Under the pieces are notes generated by a model, which did no database searches, was not told the DNA's origin, and saw only the letters and a program-made list of their open reading frames with translations. Position numbers and translations under genes: made by a program. A stretch of DNA of 64,000 nt from JAKPQE01 sp041397845 (GTDB lineage Bacteria; Pseudomonadota; Alphaproteobacteria; Rhizobiales; JAKPQE01): contig JAWKVW010000003.1 of assembly GCA_041397845.1 (NCBI GenBank), positions 153,352 through 217,351 on the forward strand, given 5' to 3'. This document shows, one piece after another, positions 60,109 through 64,000 of this stretch (positions within the stretch are counted from its first letter, which is position 1; every line of letters begins with the position of its first letter).

Positions 60109-60138
60109 GCCTTTCGCTCATTCCGGTTGTGAAATCGC

Positions 60139-60171
60139 GGGCCTCTCTCCTGGCGACAGGGGGAGGCCCGT
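60139..60171 (+). terminator. Probable terminator after pgk
   Basis: CGGGCCTC pairs with GAGGCCCG, extended by wobble pairs, 30 bp past the pgk stop, followed by TTCGTTC. Confidence 0.65.
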
Positions 60172-60303
60172 TCGTTCAGGAGGCTGCGGCCGGGGCGGGA
60201 AACGCTTGCCGTCTCAACAACTTCGCGCCTCTTCAACGGAGCTTGGCGCGAGGCGGGCGATGCGACATTCTGTCAAGAAATCACTTTTGCCGTTGCTTGG
60301 TTT

Positions 60304-60332
60304 TTGACCATCCGACATGTGGTTGATACTGA
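60304..60332 (+). promoter_or_regulatory. Sigma-70-like promoter upstream of putative small RNA
   Basis: TTGACC (60304-60309), exactly 17 bp, then TACTGA (60327-60332), in an AT-rich stretch. A start site near 60338-60340 is expected. Confidence 0.6.
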
Positions 60333-60365
60333 AAACAACCATAAAAACGACCGCAAAATCGCGGT

Positions 60366-60381
60366 GTTAACCAATCATTAA
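60366..60381 (-). promoter_or_regulatory. Perfect CtrA box
   Basis: Read on the minus strand this is TTAA-TGATTGG-TTAAC, an exact match to the TTAA-N7-TTAAC consensus of the cell-cycle regulator CtrA. It lies about 280 bp upstream of rcdA and inside the putative small RNA. Bound CtrA would either block the upstream promoter or drive transcription using the TTAA as part of a -35 with AATATG (60401-60406) as a weak -10. Confidence 0.6.
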
Positions 60382-60470
60382 GCTTTCCACTCTATTACTG
60401 AATATGTCCAGTCATCTGGATTTCGAGTGGCTCCTGTCCACTCTGTTTGACGCCTCCCTGTTAACTTCTT

Positions 60471-60498
60471 AGAGCCGCTTCGCGCGGCTCTCTTTTTT
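60471..60498 (+). terminator. Strong intrinsic terminator before rcdA
   Basis: AGAGCCGC-TTCGC-GCGGCTCT is a perfect 8-bp stem followed by C and six Ts. It lies 360 bp beyond the pgk stop, after another terminator-like hairpin, so it most likely ends a separate short transcript. Confidence 0.9.
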
Positions 60499-60659
60499 CA
60501 CCGACCCTGACCGGCTGTTAACCGTTCGGCGCTATAGTCGGCGGATCGCCGGACATGGCATGCGCCGCCCCTTTACCTCGGCGGGCAACCATGCGAGCCT
60601 CTGCGGCCGGGGCGTTTTGCGGCCATTGCCGCGATCGGGCAAGTGACACGGGGTCGGGT

Positions 60660-61169
60660 ATGTCGGGTATGGAAACCGTTCGCTTTGGCGAGAAGCTCGC
60701 CGGTTCGGAGAATTTCCGGACGCTCTTCCGGGAGGGCATGGCCCTTGTCGAGGAGACGGCGTCCTATCTGGACGGACGCGGGCGCGACGAGTCGCGCGAA
60801 CTGCCGCGGCCGGCGTCGCTGACCTATGCCACCGAAAGCATGCGCCTGACGACGCGGCTGATGCAGATCGCCTCGTGGCTGCTGCTGCAGCGGGCGGTGA
60901 ACGAGGGCGAGATGACCGCCGAGCAGGCCGGTCAGGAAAAGAACAAGGTTCGCCTCAACCGGCTGTCCTCGGCGATGGCCGGGGCTGGCTGGGAAGACCT
61001 GCCGGCCGATTTCCGCGACCTCATCGAGCGCTCGGTGCGCCTGCAGGAGCGGGTGCGTCATCTCGATGGCGTCATCTATGCGGAAGAGGCGGCGGAAGAG
61101 ACCTCGAACCCGGTCGCCGCGCAGATCGGCCGTCTGGCGGAAGCCTTCGGCGGGGCATCCGGCGACTGA
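60660..61169 (+). CDS. rcdA: RcdA-like regulator of CtrA degradation (DUF1465)
   Basis: This 169-residue helical protein matches DUF1465, whose Caulobacter member RcdA is an adaptor helping ClpXP destroy CtrA at the G1-S transition. Recognisable parts are LFREGMALVEETASYLDG, TYATESMRLTTRLMQIASWL, EQAGQEKNKVRLN and the C-terminal RLAEAFG. Two ATGs (60660, 60669) are possible and neither has a strong ribosome site. It converges on trcR, another cell-cycle gene, with a bidirectional terminator between. Confidence 0.88.
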   Translation: MSGMETVRFGEKLAGSENFRTLFREGMALVEETASYLDGRGRDESRELPRPASLTYATESMRLTTRLMQIASWLLLQRAVNEGEMTAEQAGQEKNKVRLNRLSSAMAGAGWEDLPADFRDLIERSVRLQERVRHLDGVIYAEEAAEETSNPVAAQIGRLAEAFGGASGD

Positions 61170-61217
61170 TTGCCGCCTGTCCCGGCCGATTTCGGCCGTC
61201 GCCGCATGCAGCCATGA

Positions 61218-61251
61218 AAAAGGGCGCGTACCCGCCGGGTCGCGCCCTTTT
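61218..61251. terminator. Bidirectional terminator between rcdA and trcR
   Basis: AAAAGGGCGCG and CGCGCCCTTTT form a perfect 11-bp stem with a 12-base loop, giving T-rich tails on both strands. Confidence 0.92.
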
Positions 61252-61274
61252 CGTTGCGGCCGATGCCGCGTTTC

Positions 61275-62006
61275 TCAGAACTCGTCCTCGTCGTCGTCCT
61301 TGCGCTTGATCGACTTCAGCTTGGCAAAGACGTGCTCGGGGTCGTAGGTCTCCTCGGGCTCCTCGCGCGGCTTGCGCTCGGTCCAGGACGGGGAGATGGT
61401 ATCGGTTTCGGCAAGAGCCTCGTCGCTCGTCGTCTCGGTCGCCGGCAGCAGCGTCGCGAGCTGGTCCTCGGGGATCTGCGGCGCCGACTTGGCCGCCTTC
61501 TGGACCTCGAAGTCGAGGTCGAGCTGGGAGCAAAGGCCAAGGCTCACCGGATCCATCGGCGTCAGGTTGGCCGAATTCCAGTGGGTGCGCTCCTTGATCG
61601 ATTCGATCGTCGGCTTGGTGGTGCCGACGAGACGCATGACCTGGGCGTCCTTGAGCTCGGGATGGTGGCGCAGCAGCCAGAGGATGGCGTTCGGCCGATC
61701 CTGGCGGCGCGACACCGGGGTGTAGCGCGGGCCGCGGCGGCGCGTCTCGGGAACCTTCACCTTGCGCGGCGCGAGCTTCAGCCGATATTCGGGCGACTTC
61801 TCGCCGGTGGCGATCTCCTCGCGGGTCAACTGGCCGGTCGAGACAGGGTCGAGCCCCTTGATGCCCTGCGCCGAATCGCCATCGGCGATGGCCTTCACCT
61901 CAAGCGGATGCAGCTTGCAGAAGGCCGCGATCTGCTCGAAGCTCAGCGCCGTGTTGTCGACCAGCCAGACGGCAGTTGCCTTCGGCATGAGAGGCAGGTT
62001 GGACAT
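61275..62006 (-). CDS. trcR: TrcR-like RNA polymerase-associated cell-cycle regulator (DUF1013)
   Basis: This 243-residue protein belongs to DUF1013; the Caulobacter member TrcR travels with RNA polymerase and influences cell-cycle transcription. The N-terminus MPKATAVWLVDNTALSFEQI and the IKGLDPVSTGQLTREEI segment are family hallmarks, and an HTH-like part follows (DRPNAILWLLRHHPELKDAQ). The C-terminus (about 185-243) is acidic and probably disordered, ending in KRKDDDEDEF. The start at 62006 is preceded by AAGGAGG at a somewhat long spacing; an in-frame TTG three codons earlier is possible. Confidence 0.9.
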   Translation of the reverse strand: MSNLPLMPKATAVWLVDNTALSFEQIAAFCKLHPLEVKAIADGDSAQGIKGLDPVSTGQLTREEIATGEKSPEYRLKLAPRKVKVPETRRRGPRYTPVSRRQDRPNAILWLLRHHPELKDAQVMRLVGTTKPTIESIKERTHWNSANLTPMDPVSLGLCSQLDLDFEVQKAAKSAPQIPEDQLATLLPATETTSDEALAETDTISPSWTERKPREEPEETYDPEHVFAKLKSIKRKDDDEDEF

Positions 62007-62258
62007 CTCGTACAATTCCTCCTTGGCGCTCCGCCCTTTGTCGCCGGGCGGTGCCGATTCTTCGTCATAACGGACGGGGAATAGCGGCAATATAGGCATC
62101 CCGGGACGACTACGCAATTCCATAGGTTAAATCGCGGCGGTGGACGCCGGCAAAACGCCAGTTGACAGGGGATATCCGGCGTCTACGATCCTTGACGTCG
62201 GAGTGGTGTCGCGCTCCGGACGGCGCCCGGCCGGTTTCGGCGGGGAGCTGGACACGGC

Positions 62259-62457
62259 CTGCGGGAGAGGTCGAGGGGTTTTCGGACACCTCGGCGCCGA
62301 AGGAGCAACCGCCCCGGAAACTCTCAGGCGAAAGGACCGCAAGACGCCGAGCGACACTCTGGAAAGAGGCCGGATGGACAATGCTCCGCCCGGCCCGCCG
62401 AAGGAGTAACCGGGCCCGTCGCCCGGGAAATCTCTCAGGTCCTGCGACAGAGGGGGC
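62259..62457 (+). ncRNA. Tandem glycine riboswitch
   Basis: Two glycine aptamers are visible in series. The first (about 62259-62348) has GCGGGAGAGG, GCGCCGAAGGAGCAACCGCC, AACTCTCAGGCGAAAGGACCGC. The second (about 62353-62457) has GACACTCTGGAAAGAGGC, CGCCGAAGGAGTAACCGGGC, AATCTCTCAGGTCCTGCGACAGAGGG. The short linker between them is typical of the cooperative form. It stands 53 bp before gcvT; glycine binding should switch on the cleavage operon. Confidence 0.95.
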
Positions 62458-62509
62458 GCGACCGGACAATCGTCCGGGTTCGCGGCCGGATTCGAGCAGG
62501 ACAGGGGCA

Positions 62510-63655
62510 ATGGCTTCAACGTCATCCGACAAGCTTTCGCGCACGCCGCTTTTTGCGCTGCATCAGGAACTCGGCGCGCGCATCGTGCCGTTCGCCGGCT
62601 ATGAAATGCCGGTGCAATATGAAGGCATTCTCGCCGAGCACAACTGGACGCGCGAGAACGCGGGCCTCTTCGATGTCTCGCACATGGGCCAGCGCGGCCT
62701 CGTCGGGCCGGACCACGAGACGACGGCGGCGGCGCTCGAGGCGCTGACGCCCGGCGATTTCAAGGGGCTTGGCGCCGGCCGCATCCGCTACACGCTGCTG
62801 CTGACGCCGGCGGGAACGATCATTGACGACCTGATGGTGACCCGGCCGCTCGATCCGGCCGAGGCGGGGCGTCTGTTCCTCATCGTCAACGCGGCGCGCA
62901 AGGATGTCGACGACGCGGCAATCATCGCCGGGCTGCCGGCCGGGGTCGCCTACGAGAAATACGAGGACCGGGCGCTGCTTGCCCTGCAGGGGCCGAAGGC
63001 GGTCGACGCGTTCGCGCGGCATTGCCCGGCGGCGGCCGAGCTCGGCTTCATGACGGCGGTCGTCACCGAATTCGACGGCATTCCGGTGCAGGTCAGCCGC
63101 TCGGGCTATACCGGCGAGGACGGGTTCGAGGTGTCGGTGCCGGCCGAGCTGGCCGAGCGGGTGGCGCGGGCACTGCTTGCCGAGCCGGAAGTCAAGCCGA
63201 TCGGCCTTGGCGCGCGCGACTCGCTGCGGCTCGAGGCCGGGCTCTGCCTCTATGGCCATGACATCGACGAGACGACGACGCCGGTCGAAGCCGACCTCGG
63301 CTTTGCGCTCTCCAAGCGCCGGCGCGAGGAAGGGGGCTTCCCCGGCGCCCACGTCATTCTCGGGCAGCTCGCGGCCGGAACCTCCCGGCTGCGCGTCGGC
63401 ATCAAGCCGGAGGGCCGCGCGCCGGCGCGTGACGGCACCGAGATCCACGACAAGTCCGGCCGGCGCGTCGGCATTATCACGTCCGGCGGCTTCGGCCCGA
63501 CGGTCGGCGGTCCCGTCGCCATGGGCTATGTCGAGGCGGGACTGGCCGCCGAGGGCACCGAGCTCGACCTGATGGTGCGCGGCAAGCCGCTGGCGGCCCG
63601 CGTCGCCCGGATGCCGTTCGTCACCCAGCGCTACTATCGCAAACCCAAGGCCTGA
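62510..63655 (+). CDS. gcvT: Glycine cleavage system T protein (aminomethyltransferase)
   Basis: This 381-residue enzyme moves the methylene group from aminomethyl-lipoyl H protein to tetrahydrofolate, releasing ammonia. RTPLFALHQELGARIVPFAG, the GLFDVSHMGQ motif and SRSGYTGEDGFEVSVP are family signatures. The start at MASTSSDKLSRTP was chosen; the open frame upstream is the riboswitch. It leads the gcv operon and is followed by gcvH 22 bp later. Confidence 0.96.
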   Translation: MASTSSDKLSRTPLFALHQELGARIVPFAGYEMPVQYEGILAEHNWTRENAGLFDVSHMGQRGLVGPDHETTAAALEALTPGDFKGLGAGRIRYTLLLTPAGTIIDDLMVTRPLDPAEAGRLFLIVNAARKDVDDAAIIAGLPAGVAYEKYEDRALLALQGPKAVDAFARHCPAAAELGFMTAVVTEFDGIPVQVSRSGYTGEDGFEVSVPAELAERVARALLAEPEVKPIGLGARDSLRLEAGLCLYGHDIDETTTPVEADLGFALSKRRREEGGFPGAHVILGQLAAGTSRLRVGIKPEGRAPARDGTEIHDKSGRRVGIITSGGFGPTVGGPVAMGYVEAGLAAEGTELDLMVRGKPLAARVARMPFVTQRYYRKPKA

Positions 63656-63677
63656 GCCTTTTTTCCCGGAGATGAGC

Positions 63678-64000
63678 ATGATCCGCTTTACCGAAGACCA
63701 CGAATGGGTGCGCGTCGAAGGCGACACCGCCACGATCGGCATCACCGACTATGCCCAGTCGCAGCTTGGCGACATCGTTTTCGTCGAGCTGCCGGCAGTC
63801 GGCCGGTCGCTGGCCAAGGGTGACGAGGCCGGTGTCGTCGAGAGCGTCAAGGCGGCAAGCGAAGTCTATGCGCCGGTGTCCGGCGAGGTGGTCGCGGTCA
63901 ACGCGACGCTCGAGACCGCGCCGGAGACGGTGAACTCGGCGGCCGAGGGCGATGGCTGGTTCGCCAAGGTGAAGCTTTCCGACACGGGCGAGCTCGAGGC
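63678..64000 (+). CDS. gcvH: Glycine cleavage system H protein, 3'-truncated by the window
   Basis: About 107 residues are visible (the family is about 125). FTEDHEWVRVEGDTATIGIT starts the lipoyl domain and VESVKAASEVYAPVSGEV holds the lipoylated Lys. The ATG at 63678 has GGAG seven bases ahead and was preferred to that at 63672. H protein shuttles the aminomethyl intermediate among the P, T and L proteins. gcvP is expected next, outside the window. Confidence 0.95.
   Translation, partial: MIRFTEDHEWVRVEGDTATIGITDYAQSQLGDIVFVELPAVGRSLAKGDEAGVVESVKAASEVYAPVSGEVVAVNATLETAPETVNSAAEGDGWFAKVKLSDTGELE

Larger units (their letters stand above)
60338..60498 (+). ncRNA. Putative small RNA (about 160 nt) between pgk and rcdA
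   Basis: The segment has no credible protein frame. After the promoter come three hairpins: ACCGC-N6-GCGGT (60350-60365), TCCAG-TCAT-CTGGA (60407-60420) and GAGTGG-N7-CCACTC (60425-60443). An unpaired CCTCCC (60453-60458) could pair with ribosome binding sites. A strong terminator closes it. This is the usual layout of a trans-acting small RNA. A shorter form could start from a CtrA-controlled promoter at about 60412. It could instead be a leader peptide-free spacer with chance stems; expression data are needed to decide. Confidence 0.5.

Overview
This 64-kb window is a piece of chromosome from a high-GC (roughly two-thirds G+C by eye) alphaproteobacterium, most likely of the order Hyphomicrobiales (Rhizobiales). 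Evidence for this: an aa3-type cytochrome oxidase subunit IV next to a three-gene pntA1-A2-B transhydrogenase, a Caulobacter-like fliF-fliG-fliH-fliN-flbD flagellar operon, rcdA (DUF1465) facing trcR (DUF1013), zapA beside a DUF4164 gene and tkt-gap-pgk, a cysteine-free ribosomal protein L31, and a two-module palindromic intergenic repeat of the kind common in this order. I see no rRNA, tRNA, CRISPR array, complete insertion sequence or prophage.

Layout. 1-4 kb: DUF882 protein (partial), a broken L,D-transpeptidase and a sigma-54 response regulator. 4-12 kb: oligoendopeptidase, ABC1-family kinase, cox subunit IV, pnt operon with a clean terminator, alpha/beta hydrolase, rhodanese. 12-18 kb: TPR lipoprotein and two chemoreceptors, then rpsU. 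18.5-23 kb: purE with a shattered purK, a lower-GC NYN-domain gene that looks acquired, and a broken LysR regulator/isochorismatase-like hydrolase pair. 23-28 kb: flagellar MS-ring/switch operon ending in flbD. 28.5-35 kb: TAXI-type TRAP transporter (fused permease broken), SulP anion transporter, a degenerate SNase-like membrane protein. 35-44 kb: surface polysaccharide genes (sugar-phosphate transferase; rfbC-B-D-A for dTDP-L-rhamnose), an OmpR-type two-component system, a four-EF-hand protein, a broken GGDEF gene. 44-55 kb: two DUF465 genes, efp, an inositol-phosphatase family gene, a MotA/MotB-like pair, a DUF2817 peptidase, an MsbA-like exporter, rpmE, an HPP/TetR operon with a 26-bp palindromic operator, zapA. 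55-64 kb: tkt, gap, pgk, a probable small RNA, rcdA, trcR, then a tandem glycine riboswitch driving gcvT-gcvH.

The most interesting unannotated signal is the 60.3-60.5 kb interval between pgk and rcdA. It holds a sigma-70-like promoter, three short hairpins, an unpaired CCTCCC stretch and a strong terminator, as expected of a small RNA, and contains a perfect CtrA box (TTAA-N7-TTAAC on the minus strand) just upstream of the gene for a CtrA-degradation adaptor. Other points are the palindromic operator at 53.0 kb, the dispersed 106-bp repeat (one copy supplies a stop codon), and the NYN island.

Caveat: six genes (ldt, purK, lysR, hydrolase, TRAP permease, GGDEF) are split by small insertions or deletions clustered in short tracts, while their family motifs survive across the different frames. 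That pattern looks more like local sequence error than decay, and those entries are annotated as disrupted.
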